Under the pieces are notes generated by a model. That model was not told where the DNA came from and ran no database searches. It worked only from the letters and a program-made list of their open reading frames with translations. Positions 48,696 through 60,609 of a DNA stretch of 64,000 nt are shown here, piece after piece. The translations under genes were made by a program, and so were the position numbers. Location: positions 10,017,469 through 10,081,468 of the forward strand of contig CP034976.1 of NCBI GenBank assembly GCA_004026145.2, in the 5' to 3' direction. Each line of letters begins with the position of its first letter. The stretch's first letter is position 1. Source of the DNA: Takifugu bimaculatus. Taxonomy: Eukaryota > Chordata > Actinopteri > Tetraodontiformes > Tetraodontidae.

Positions 48696-51600
48696 AACAG
48701 CACACACCTTCTGCTGTGATAAAGATGTTTGATTGAGATTCGGGGACTGTTTCATCTGGTATCGTTCCATCGAGGGTGATACTCTGGGCGTTCCTTCCTG
48801 AAAATACACACACGCGAACATTTATTCAAAAGCAGACAGGAAAATAAAATAGCAAGAAAATCACAGTGCCACCAATTAATAGAGCAAAATAACATTAAAC
48901 CATATAGTGTATTTAAAAAGCCCCGCAAAATCTTACCGTTCAACTTATAAATTCTTGTTTGATCTTCTCTCTTCTCTTGTCCTTCTGTCTGCAAAAAAAA
49001 TTGGAAAAAACTAAAAATACAAATCAATACCTTTCCTACATTTTGACATTACATGCAAAAACAGTCAAATGTCTACAACGAATAATGACAAATACAGGAA
49101 TATTAATTTGTCACTTCTTCCATATATATAAAAGAAAAAATAGCAACATTTTACTAATATTATACAGTACACACAAAAACAATATCTCATGTTTTGAAAA
49201 CCTTATTTTAGTGGCCCCCGATTTAATTTGTTCTTAGTAAGTTGTACAGATTTTATTTAAATTCTTCAAATCCACTGTAAGATCTTGATAAAGTTGTGAA
49301 AAACCAGCATGTTTAAAGTCAATCTAAAGTTTTATTTAAGTGTCCACGCAACACTTTCATACTACCAAAAATGACCAGAAGTTAATTTAATACTCACTCA
49401 CCCAGACATTTAAAGTCTTCTCCACTGCATCTATCCCCATGTTGTTCTCCACATCATAGAGGCGTATTTTAATGGGGATTGAGCCAGTAACCATGGGAAC
49501 GGCAGAGAAGGAGACAAACTTGGAAGACTGCGGCTCCACGGCGACGTTAACAAAAGATGTGGAGGTGGCTGAACCGGGGGAGCAGAGCCCCTCGCTCTGT
49601 TCCATGTGAACTGCCAACTACAAGGGTGCAGAAGACAGATTTTAACCCTCTGCCCTTCAACTTCCTGTCGACATCAGCGGCGCTCACCTGTATTGGCTCC
49701 AAGCCATAGTTGTAAATAACTGGTGCGATGCTTAGTTGCTCATATTTCCTGACAGAATAGGGCAGTCTGAGACTGACAAAGGTATCCTTGAAGGCCCTGA
49801 TATCAGTTGGCTCGACTACACAGAAACCTGGAGGACAGAAGAAGGAAACTTGTTTAATGAGAAGAAAAACAAATCCATGAGCCACAGGCCATTGTTGTCA
49901 CCTGTGGCTGCAGACAAAGTGATGACCTGAAGCTCCCATGTGGTGATGGAATCAGGTAGAGCCAAAGTGTACCTAAAATATCGATTTTTCCTTTAATCAA
50001 TGCAGCTTCAAAGGGAATGGGGAATGGGGAAAGGGGGGGGGGGGCTACAAATGGTTAGTTTCCAAGGTGGATATTGTGCATTTTCACTTGCCTTCCTTTG
50101 TCATTAACATCAAATTCCGTGAAGGCAAAGCTTGGAGGGAAATATCGCCGGATGTACTGAGCAGCCGAGTCCAAAAAGAACTCCTCGATCTCATCGACAC
50201 TCGTAGCTGTGAGCGAGAAAATAAAGTTTTTGTAATGTACCTCTGACCCCCCAGGTGCTCAAACAGGTATTACAGCTTACTCCTGCCCAGCCCCTTCCTG
50301 GCATCCTCCTTCATCTTCTGCTTCCGCAGACGCTCTCCTTCCCTGCAGCAATGTAAGAAGACCTCCACACAGGGAGACTGTCCCTCCATCAGGGAGATCC
50401 TCTGCGCTCGCTCCTCACATGTCCGCCTCATGGGGATGAGAGAAAACCCCTTGGCGCAGCATTCTTGGAGGCTTTTATCCGTATAATTGTACTCTGAAGG
50501 AGACAATGCATAGCAAAAGCTCATTGAATCATCTTATTTGTTATGTAGCCTTATAGTGATGAGGTCCTACTCAGGCTCAGCATTTCTTGCTCAGGGTCTA
50601 TCGAGCGCTTGTGTCGGCCAGGTTGCAGTTTGCAGTCAAGACCTGGAAAAGTTGTGTAAAATATTTACAGTTGTTATACAGTAGTTTTTTGGGTTAATGC
50701 AGAAACAAAGGAATCAAATCTCCCTCATTACATGTGTACACTTAACATAGGACATGCAGGCAGTTGGTGTGGGTGTGAGGTGTGTTTGTTGTTTTGACAG
50801 ATTCATTAACCTCATTGTCATGGTGCCAGCTGGGGTCACAGTTCTCATTGATCAGACCCTAACATGACCAAGGGTGTGGTCCAGCGATAGTAACAAGGAC
50901 TAAATGGTGTCATTAAAGTATCTAAATTAAATGCGGTGTCTGAGAAATGTGCCTTAAGGAAGTGTATCCAATGCATCAGACGTGACTACAAGGCTGTTTA
51001 TCAGAAAGCTTTGAAAAACTTCACTCGCTCCATCAGCGCAGCTACTGGGCATGATTGTCCTTTAATGTAAACGTGCGAGGCGCTTTATGCTGGTATTAAA
51101 TCAACTTGTTATCAGCCTACAAATGTAATCTTCTCTGTGTCTGGCCCCGCCAAAAAGCTAACAGCACTTACTCGCTTTCCATTTGGACTGAGAGTGAGTC
51201 ACAAAAGACAAGCCGGCCTCTGTCAGGACACGTCCAGGGTCTGCTCCACCGCTGTAGGAGCAGCCGAAGTCATACGACTGCATGGTAGAGAAGACCTGCG
51301 CACGGGGAGCAACAGCTCGGGTTTACTGTGTTGTACAGGGGCATGTGAAGCAAGGGTAGGGGATGCTGTCACCTGCTTTGGGGTCAGTCTGTTGTCAGCA
51401 TGGAGGCCGTAGAAGGCTTTATCTACAGCCAGCAGCGCCACTCTGCTGCTCTGCCCATGTAAATCAAATTCCACCACAGAGTGTGTTGCAGGCCTGAAGG
51501 GCCCTTTCGGTTCAACCTAGACAGTGAAAACATTGATTTCTTCTGTACATCACCTTGATTACGATAAAATCCAATCTCAACTAGACGATATCTGTAAGAC

Positions 51601-54491
51601 GTCCACTCGCGTCCTCACTGAATATGATTTAGAGCAGTGGAAGATTGTGTTATGTTGGTTTACTTCCTGTCTGCGCTGGCTGCAGTCTTATCTCCTCTGT
51701 TTACTCACCTTGACCTTTATCTCACATTTATCCCTGACTTCCACCCACACTGAGTCAGCAACGATGTTCCCGTTCTGATCGTAGTAGTACCCTATCAGAC
51801 GGAAGGATGGCACCAGATCCACTGTTATCGGCAGGATGTTTCTGACTGAGAGGCCGATTCCGAGAGAGCCTTGTTTTCTCAGGACCCCGCGGCTCAGGAC
51901 CTACACAACAGATGGGCTTAAAGGCTTTCTTCCCTAAATGGAAGTATATATGGATGCTCCCGAACATGCCTCACCATGTAGTATATAAAGCCCTGCGTTG
52001 GGGGGTTGATGCTGTTGTAATCTACAGTCAGTTGGTCCCCCACAGAGTAGATCTTGTTGGCGTAACTCAGGTAAAGGTAGCTGCTGCTGGGAGACTTTGC
52101 TCTTTCAAAGTCTTTCCGCTGCTGAACTCCATCCGCTGACACCTGGTGAAGCCACAGTGACGGCGTTAAACTGGGTTTGAGGGAGGGAAAGGTGCCGTTC
52201 CATCCAGTTCTCCTCTTACCTCCACAGTGATCTGGCTTACACTGGGGATGTTAAACACAGTCGACACTGCCCCCTGCTGGTTGGTAGGACCTTGCCAAGA
52301 TTTCTTTGAAGTTGACACTTTGATGTTTACGGGAACTCCGGCTGCTGCGGAGCCATCAGGGAAGCGCAAAATGGCCTGCAAGAACCAAGTGCAACAGATT
52401 TTAGAGTCCAACCTGCCCCACTCGTGTGCACCTCTGTGTTCACACTTACCACCACATCTAGCGGATATCCTGGGAGGAAGTGAGAGCGAGTGCGGGAAAG
52501 GTCGATGATGTATTTCTGGGACACGATAGGAAGGTAAACCTCTGCCTCCTGCATTTCACCACCTGGACCAGGACATACAAATGTTTATGGGAAGTCCAAC
52601 GTTTAGTTTCTTGCAGGAAAGGAGTGCAACTTTACTTTGCACATTGGTGACGATGACTCTCAAATAGAGCTGCGACCCTCTTTCCTGCAGTTTGTTGAGC
52701 GTTTGGTTCATGTGCTTTCGGAGGTGCAGGTCTACCCCCGCAAGCAGGAAGGAGGCGCCTGCGGTTCCATCCTGAACCTGCAGGAAATCAGTGTGTGAAG
52801 TACATGTGAGCAGAGACAAGTTGAGTGGGAGACAAGTTTAGATTTGGAGACGTTGGACGGGCCCTCACCGAGCCAGTCAGAACCATTCCTTGGATGATGG
52901 TGGGCTTCCTGGTTTGACCAGACCCGGTGTCCTTGTCCACCACTCCAAAGTAGCAGTGGTAAGCTCCTTTAACAGTCTCACCATGGGAATATCTACAAAA
53001 GACGAATTTGGGGCCTTGTCAGTTTTTTAGTGCCTAATTGTGGAAAAGATTTGAAAACATTCTGTTTGAAGTCATGATGTCTATATCTAATGAGCTCAGT
53101 ATCCTGGAGATGTGTTTGCTCTCACACATGGACCAAATGAATTTTGGGTTGTTTCTCTGCCAGAACTTACGTGGCCGATATGCGGAAATCAAAGTCTCTT
53201 TCGGATAACAGGATGTAGCGCCCCCTCGTGGCGATGTTCACTTCGAAGCTGGGTAAAACTGGAGTGTGTAAATAAATAAATAAACAAATAAAAAGTAGAA
53301 TCAATGACACTTAAACAGGACATAACACACATAACTAACGGATTCCGCTCACCAAACTGTTGGACTTTAAACTCTCGGGATGCCACGTTCTCTTCGTCGT
53401 CGTCATAATGGGCTGTTATCTTCCAAATGCCCAGTCTGTGGAAACATCACGTCATTAGTGCACGTTTGATTGATCTGTTACATGCTTTAAGTCTGTTGTG
53501 CATACTTAGAGACTGCTGGAATTGGAAATGTGCCCTTGAGTATTCCTCCTCTTGCACTTTTAAGGATCTTCATGATCTTATTTCCAGCTGCATTCTGTCA
53601 TCATTATTAGGTATTTTAAAAAGGGGAAATGCAATTTCCTCTTGTTCCAAAATTCTCTTAATTCCCGCAAGTGAGAGGAGATCTACTCACAAACACGGAT
53701 ATGTGGAAGACTTCCTGAAGAGGTCTGAAGGTGTGGTCCAGGGTAAATATCCTGTAGTTCACTACAAGTGGAGAGCAGAGTAAATGATTTCACTTTCTTT
53801 TATTTAACATTTTTCACTGTAACCTTTCTGGTCGGGGTTGTAGATGGGCTGGTCGGTCTGAATGAAGATGCTGCCCCTGTGTTTCGACACCAGAACCCTG
53901 GTTTTCTCCCTCTGATTAAAGGAAGAGCTCTCTGCCACCAACGTGATGTAGGTGGGCCAGCGTTGGGGATCTTTTTGGAGGTTTGTCAGCCTTGTCCTAT
54001 CCAGCTGGAAACGGAGAAAAAGATAAACCTCGCAGCACCTTTTGAATGATCATTATTCTGAGTGGAGGGGCCCTCTCACCATCAGCTCAGCGGTTTGAAC
54101 CTGCCCCATCTCCGTGAACGAGACAATCTTCTTCTCGGACAGGAGGGCGTTGTTGGTTTCATGCTCCAGGTAGAGAGTGATGGGCCTGTGCAGATGAGAC
54201 GGTCCCATCTGAACAAACACCTTCTCGTTCACCCCCACGTGGAAGACTCCAGGAGCCGAGATGAAGAATCTGCACGTCACAGGTGAAGAGTGGAAGGGAG
54301 GATGAAACGACTGTTCAGAATCCGGTCTGAGTCCATCGTTTAACAGGTTTCCAAAAGGTGCTGATGATATATTAGCTGTTCGCTTTGGAATTGCATCAAA
54401 GGAGCCGTTTCTATAGTTACCTAGCATCCTTTGCACACTGTGACTTCATGACCCCGATCAGCAGCAGCACGGGAACCGCCAGGAACTTCAT
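44842..54491 (-). CDS. c4: Complement component C4
   Basis: This is a secreted thioester-family protein of the classical and lectin complement pathways, cleaved by C1s/MASP-2. It has about 40 small exons, from 54421-54491 (signal peptide MKFLAVPVLLLIGVMKSQC) and 54080-54269 (FFISAPGVFHVGVNEKVFVQ) to the last exon ending NGCRQ at 44842. Landmarks: beta/alpha processing site RHKR (50605-50616) before SIDPEQ; anaphylatoxin exon 50281-50493 with its paired Cys and C-terminal G-L-G-R; thioester exon 48417-48623 with GCLEQ (48532-48546) instead of GCGEQ; D-P-H-P-V-K-N (47919-47936 covers its core) where human C4B has catalytic His; Tyr-rich acidic segment DDYNYYDEY; alpha/gamma site RNRR (46401-46412); netrin-like C-terminus with CTVFYSAPKRSKL and DVCQC. 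The three-chain layout identifies C4 over C3 or C5. I read only part of the exons for phase; no break was seen. Confidence 0.96.
48653..48692. repeat. TG/CA microsatellite in a c4 intron
   Basis: An uninterrupted run of TG dinucleotides just upstream (on the minus strand) of the thioester exon acceptor. Confidence 0.95.
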
Positions 54492-57123
54492 GTTGCCGCT
54501 CAGAGCTCCGCTCCGCTCTGACCAGCAGACTGGCTGAAGTCAGCTTATCCACCCCTTTATTTCTCAATCACTGGAGCCTTCTGCCCTCCCCCTGCTGTCC
54601 ACCCGGTCACGTTGTTCTCAAAGGAAATCTAAAACATGAAACTCTTTTCTGCCGTGTCCAGAGTCCAACTCAGGCTGCTTCAGGAGTTGAGTGCAACCGG
54701 GGGAGGAATTATGCGTGTTTTTAAATGCAAAAATATTAAAAAGAGACCTGCAGCATTAAAAATGGCAGCATATTTTAGCTGCTACCCCAGCTTTGTTTGT
54801 TTTTATTTCACAATCACTTTCTGGTACCTATTGGCCAACGAACCTGCCTGTTTTCCCCCAGATCATGTGATTTCTGAGAAATCAAGAATTCTTTTTTTTG
54901 GGGGGGTGGGGGGGGGTTGGGGTGACTGGAAATTGCTTAACAAAAACAAGTTTATTCTACTTGCGCTTCTGGTTTGTTTCGAAAGCCCCAAAACAAATAA
55001 TGTCGTTTGTGTTTTCCTCGCAGCCAAACTGAATAAAAACCAAAAGAGTGACAGAAAACCATGAGACAAACTCCAACTTTATTTCTTTCCTCTGAGGAAT
55101 CGCAGTACAAATGAAAGAGGCGATGCACCGAGGCGTCTCTCACAGCGTCGTTCACAGGTCACAGGTCACAGGTCATAGGTCACAGCAGACGAATAGTGGT
55201 GATATTAACAATAATAACGATGCATTTTCTTTGTGAGGCACCTTTCAAAAAAATCAAAGACACTTACTGCATTATAAAAGAGAGGAGAAACACTGAAAAA
55301 GACACTAAAACAATCAAATCTGGAAACAGATGTTGGACGTTAGTGTTTCACAAAGGTCACAAAATAGCATAAAAATATTACCACATGTTTATCAGCTCGT
55401 GTTCCCCCCCCCAATAATACGAGGTTACGTAACACACAGGTGACTCTGTGATCAAAGCCCCTTGGCTTTGAAGTTCGATTTGCCCTCGGGGCACCAGTGC
55501 AGTCTTCCATCACCACCCGTCTAACTCACAGTGAGAGGACGTCAACGAGAGCCGGGGGCATGATGTCCAGCCACAACTCCTGGACGCGGAGTCACACAAG
55601 AATTGCGTTTGGACAATCAACACCAGACTTCCTGTCAAACCTGCGATGGGCAGCTCCCGGATGAAACCAGGAAGATTTGAGGAAAATCGCATCCGCTGGT
55701 CCAAAAACCTGCAAAAGACCTGCAACTGCTCCAAGACCAAAGACAAGGGTCAAAGGATGGTGATTAGACGAGTGTGTAACTACGCTACAATACACACAAA
55801 CTTGTTTCTCTTGATCGTCAGAGTTTGAACGTTTTATCTCCTAATGTGTCACATAAAGACGATAAGCTGACTGAATACTCACATGACGAATCACCAATAC
55901 TTCAATAATAATCCCAAATATGGTTTCTGCCCTTGTCTGCAGATTAAAGCTTGAATCTAAGGTTCTTTAGCTCAAGCTCCCTCTCTGCTGCGACCGTCCT
56001 CGTCCCTCGCTCCTCCAGATTGCATGTCCGTGTCCCCCTCTGCGTCTCTCTTCTGTCCATCTCATTTCATGCAGGACTGGGGTTACCTAAGAGACCCGGC
56101 CTCAATGGAGAAAATCCCTCCTTTTTTTTCAATTAGCTGTGAAAGTGACAGAAGGGAAGAAGGGAGGGAGGGAGGGAGGGAGCCACCGAGGGGTGAAGGG
56201 GTGAAGGATGCAATCGGGTGTGACAGGCAGAGAGGACACAACTGCATTATTTATTTAAGATTAAATTCCACCAGTCATCAGGGTTAATAAACTAGTTTCT
56301 TTTATTGTTCAGCATTGCTTCACAATGAAACTTGTTCAAAAAAGCTAAAGATGGACACGATAAAGCAACGTCCAGGCGCTCAGAAGACACCTGCGGCTGT
56401 GCCTTCCTGTCCCGAGCGCCTCCTAAACAGCAACTGCTCCACACTTGTGTCAGGGTGAGGCTGCGTTACACTGATCCCACTCGTGGCTGCCGCCATGTTA
56501 GCTACAAATGCAGGAGGCAGTGACCAGCGGGGACGTGGCGTGGGAATGTCCTTGGGGGTCAGGAGTGAGGGCGAAAGGGTCAGAGGTCAGAGCCAGCTGG
56601 ACAGCACACAAGAGGGGACGGGGCTGAGAAAAGACATTAACATTGAACCGATGGGAGAGGCCCTGGTCGCGCATGTGTAATGGCCCGTGGTAATTGACAG
56701 GTGACGGGACCCTCATTGTAGACGCGGACGCCGTGATCAGAGCGGCGGCGGGTTCTAAAAGACACACGCTCGCTGGCTTTTATGGTCGAATGTGGTCGCT
56801 GCAATCAGCAGTTTAAAATGCAGAAACATCACAAGAGGCTGAAACACAAGCCCGAAACCCGCTGGAGACACGTCGCTGAAATGATGTAAAGATGACATCA
56901 TTCCCACGCTTTTAGGCGCGGTGCGGGCGGGGGCGTGAATGTGCGTCCGGGCTGCTGCCAGTGAAGGTCAGGTCAGCGGGGGCAGCTGGCGGGGCCGTTC
57001 GCAGCCGCGCTCAGGTGGTCGAGGAAGGACAATCGGGGAGGTCATCGCGCAAATGGTGTGAGTAAGATGCAGATTCACGTTCCCATGAGTGCACACGCCC
57101 GCGGACAGCATGTAAAAAACGTC
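54492..57123. other. Spacer between lectin gene and C4
   Basis: The part next to 54491 should hold the C4 promoter. I found no coding exon. A G-run lies near 54.9 kb, a short (GGGA)n near 56.16 kb and three copies of GGTCACA-like repeats near 55.16 kb. Minus-strand AATAAA at 55079-55084 is isolated from any gene I can see. Confidence 0.5.
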
Positions 57124-57129
57124 TTTAAT
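57124..57129 (-). terminator. Poly(A) signal (ATTAAA) of the lectin gene
   Basis: ATTAAA on the minus strand lies 125 bases after the stop. Confidence 0.55.
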
Positions 57130-57253
57130 GAAATTCAGTTAGAACAATGAGGAAGGCAGCTGTGTTCTCGCAGCGTTGGAACGCGGCCCCGTTCTGGGTC
57201 GACTGTCCCGAGTCACAAACGTCGTCCCAGAACAGCTTTCCGGGCGTCAGCGA

Positions 57254-58805
57254 TCATCCAGCACAAGCGCTGCAGATGAAGTTCAGCCTCTCCCCGTCAG
57301 GTAAGCCCACCCACTGCTGCCCCCCAGTGGCCTGAACGGCACCCGTCACCCGGCAGCCATAGTCCCGCTGGGGTCCCTGTCCTGGGGCCCAGTTCTGGTA
57401 ACAGCCAGGAGCCGAAGTGGCCCAGAACCAGAAGTTGAACAGGCAGGTGTAGCGCAGACCGATCCACACGTGCGGGGAGGTGGAGTTCTTCGCGATCGCG
57501 GCCACCTTCTCCTGAACATCCCGGGTGGTGATGTGGACGAGGTCCACGTGGTTCTTCCTGCAGTAACTCAAGGCCTGGATCCAGGTCAGGTTCTCCCGGA
57601 TCAATATGAGATTCTCTTTAAGACAAGAGGGATTTTAGTGAACTTTACAACGGACCTTCGTTGCAAATGTGAAAAAAAAAAAGCTTCTCACCAGAGCGCA
57701 CGGAACCGCCTGTTGGTTGAGAAGGTAGCCGCGCTGTTGTCACCTCAGGGGTCGGCGAACGGGTCGCCCCATCGGTGGCGTTTGGCGTGAGCTGGCTGAC
57801 GGCTGCAGCCTCGGACGAGGCGTTTGTGGAGGCCCAGACGGTCAGGTGAGTCCATATCTCGACCGCTGTAGTGTTGCGGGTTGTTCTGGTGGGCTCCTGG
57901 TCGCTGGTCGCAGCTGTGGTGGTTGTGACGTATTTCCTTGCTGTGAAGACGAAATTCACCCCATGAAATCAGGAATGTTTCTAATTCAAGGTCGGGTGGA
58001 CAGAAACTCACCCCCACGACAGACAAAGTGGCGCCTCCTGCCGCACCTCAGGTCGTTCCACTTCCCCTGGTCACTGAACACGGTCGCCACGCAGTCCTGG
58101 CCCTCGAGGTAGTTCGGCTGGGACGGTTTCCAGTGGCGGAAGGACGCGGGGCTGCCGTCGGACCACCTCCAGGGGTCCTTGAAGAGGCCGATCCAGACAG
58201 TCTGGGAGGCCGACGCTCTCAGCGCGGCTTCGTTGGTCTCTGCTGAGCGCACGCTGACCAGATCAGACAGAAGGTCCCTGCAGTGAAGCTGAGCGTCTCG
58301 CCAGGATTTGGCCTCGCCGACCAATGTGTACCCACCCGTCCCGCCAACGCCTGAGGGGCAGCGTTAAACCAGATTCAATCCCAGCATCCAAATGGACTCA
58401 GATCCCAGCGTGCTGCTACTCACCCTGGCAAAGGAAGCTCCTCAAGGCCGCACAGTCGCTCTCGAACCACCGGCCGCGTCCGTCCATCGCTGCACACCCG
58501 TCGCGGCTCTTGTTCTGGGGTTCCCCAGGCCCCCAGTTGACGTAGTCCAGTATCTGGTCGGGCTGTGACCAGTGCCACCTCCACACCCGTCCGTTCTCCA
58601 GGCCGATCCAGGCTCTGGTGGAGTCGTTTAGAGCCGAAGCCATCAGATGGTTCACGTCGGAGAGGTTGTGAACTGTGGCTAAATCTCCGTAAAAGTGTCT
58701 GCAGTAAGTTTTTGCATCGTCGTAGCTCTTTGGCTGCGTAATGAGGTGAAAATCTGAAGAAATCAGCGCGACGGGGCACATTCCTGCAAATAAAAGAAAC
58801 ATTTG

Positions 58806-58836
<31 letters not shown>

Positions 58837-58922
58837 CATTGATTTATACAATTACACAACAAAAAGAATGAGATGAATCAAACCTGAGGTTATAAGTAGA
58901 TAAAAATGGATCCGCTTCATCT
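57254..58922 (-). CDS. Secreted protein with three C-type lectin domains and a mucin-like spacer
   Basis: Minus-strand exons: signal peptide (MKRIHFYLLITS; ATG near 58920), 58424-58783 (CTLD 1), 58012-58350 (CTLD 2), 57692-57940 (Thr/Ser/Pro-rich spacer of about 83 residues with N-glycosylation sites), 57254-57615 (CTLD 3, ending C-S-A-C-A-G and stop). All junctions are phase 1. CTLD 1 has W-I-G-L and G-E-P-Q with no W-N-D; CTLD 2 has Q-P-N and W-N-D, the pattern of a calcium and sugar site; CTLD 3 lacks both motifs. There is no membrane segment, so the protein should be secreted. It resembles the tandem-CTLD fish proteins related to the mannose-receptor family, but I cannot name an orthologue. 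Confidence 0.85.
58809..58834. repeat. AC microsatellite in lectin intron 1
   Basis: About 13 AC dinucleotides. Confidence 0.95.
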
Positions 58923-60609
58923 TGATGGAGTTTTTCCCAGACGGGTCACATAAATATGAGGCTAAAATGAGGTTTCTCTGATGGAAACCTGCATGTGTGT
59001 GTGTGCGGCGCAGAGGTCAGAGCAAGAATGCGTCCTCAGAAACACACATGTCGAAGCAGTTTTTCAGGTTCCAGCTTTGCTTGTCTTACATGATCCACTG
59101 TCAGAGATGCGTGTGAGCAACTGTGTGCACATGTGCAGCTCCAGAGAGAAGCTGTCAAAATAAGAGAAAACTTCACCAAAATGCCAGAATATTCGGGGTC
59201 CCCCCTGCTCAAACATATATTTCGGGCCCCATCTCAGATGCACCCTGGATGTGATTAAATTAGAGGTCAGGCTTTCTTGCGGGAGTGTCATATGACAGCT
59301 GTGTTTTGGGTGGTTCTGGGAGGCTGAAGCCGTCCTGGCACCGCTCCATCATGGCCTGTAAACAAAAACAGCACCAAGTTGAAGTAAATCGGATTTAAGT
59401 GTCGCCCTCTCGTCCCCTGCTGATCTCCACACACTGAGCACAGCGACACGCGTTCACACCCCCCCAACAATGCGTCGAAGGTGTGTCTGGTAAGTGATTC
59501 CTGCCTTTAGATAACCGTGAGCTATTTAGTCAACAATTACTGCTTCGGACTATCACCGGGAGCCGTGCACAAATGCTAATGCTACCAAAGCATTAGCTTT
59601 GCTCGCCTTTTGCAAAGTTAGCCGTAATTGTCCAGCTAAAGCTGCTAGCTCTGGTTTATAAGACGTTCCATGGCCGTCGAATTACCCAGCTCTTCGTTTC
59701 CTGGCGATTAACCTTCTAGGCACATATTGTGAGTTAAAACTGTAAAATTCGCATTAACTTTATTGACCCAGTTTGCTAAGCTTGTGGCAAGCAAAGCTAA
59801 TGTTCACGGTGCTACGGGCTGCTAACGTACATGGATCCGCAGCTAGCTAGGTAGCTAACAAACCACGAAAGCCGAATCTGTGCGTTGTTTGTGCAGTGTT
59901 TTCAGTATTTTACAGTCGCAACTGTATAATTTGATCACGAAAAGACAAACGGAAGCTCGCTTTTCAAGTTTTGCAGACAAAGTTTCCGTAAAATCTTGTG
60001 AAGTTTGTCACGTTGCACAGTAACGAGCTACCGTCAACAAACGACCCGTGCGTTAAAATAAAATCAGAAACTGCATGTCGAACAGTTTATTATTGTGTGT
60101 TCACTAGGTTTCACATTCGTGTACCTTTTGTTCGGCCACGTTAATCGGTGTTGGTGAACGACGCTAAACGTGCCATAAAAGTGGTTTAATGGGTAGCACG
60201 ACTACCACTAGCTGCTGGGGGGAATTCCGTACACAACGTACCAGATCGGTTTTTATTTCATTAAAGTGTCACGAACAGCTGGAAACGGGCCAAGCTGATC
60301 CAAAAAAAAATGTTCGGACAAAACTAATGAGGGAAAGGCTCCATTTTATTAGCCCCAAAGAAGAAAACCCCTACAGCTGTCTGACATATTTAGATGGCCG
60401 GTTACTGTATCCAGGCAGAAAAGTCGAATTTTTAATCGGCTTCATTCACTTGCACTTGAATTGGGTTGTACTTTGAGACAGTGAGGAGGTAAATAATTGA
60501 GCCTGCTTTGATTTCAGCCCAGTTAAGGTTGAGTTAGGGAATTCAGTGTTATCCAGTTTGTAGCCATGTCACCACAGCAGCCCACCAACATCTTGGCTTC
60601 TCCTTTCAG
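58923..60609 (+). promoter_or_regulatory. rxrb: Divergent upstream region and first intron of rxrb
   Basis: A strong donor (CTG then GTAAGT) at 59489/59490 in a relatively CpG-containing stretch marks a probable non-coding first exon of rxrb. The ATG in that exon (59470) ends in the wrong phase for the next exon, so it is not the start. The rest looks like intron. Confidence 0.45.

Noticed and set aside
59290..59355. Short minus-strand frame starting MMERCQDGFSLPEPP
   Set aside because: It has an acceptor-like TTTACAG before it but only about 30 codons, no partner exon and no similarity I recognise.
59470..59489. ATG followed by six codons and a strong donor as the rxrb start
   Set aside because: The exon ends in phase 2 while the next rxrb exon requires phase 1, so the joined frame stops.
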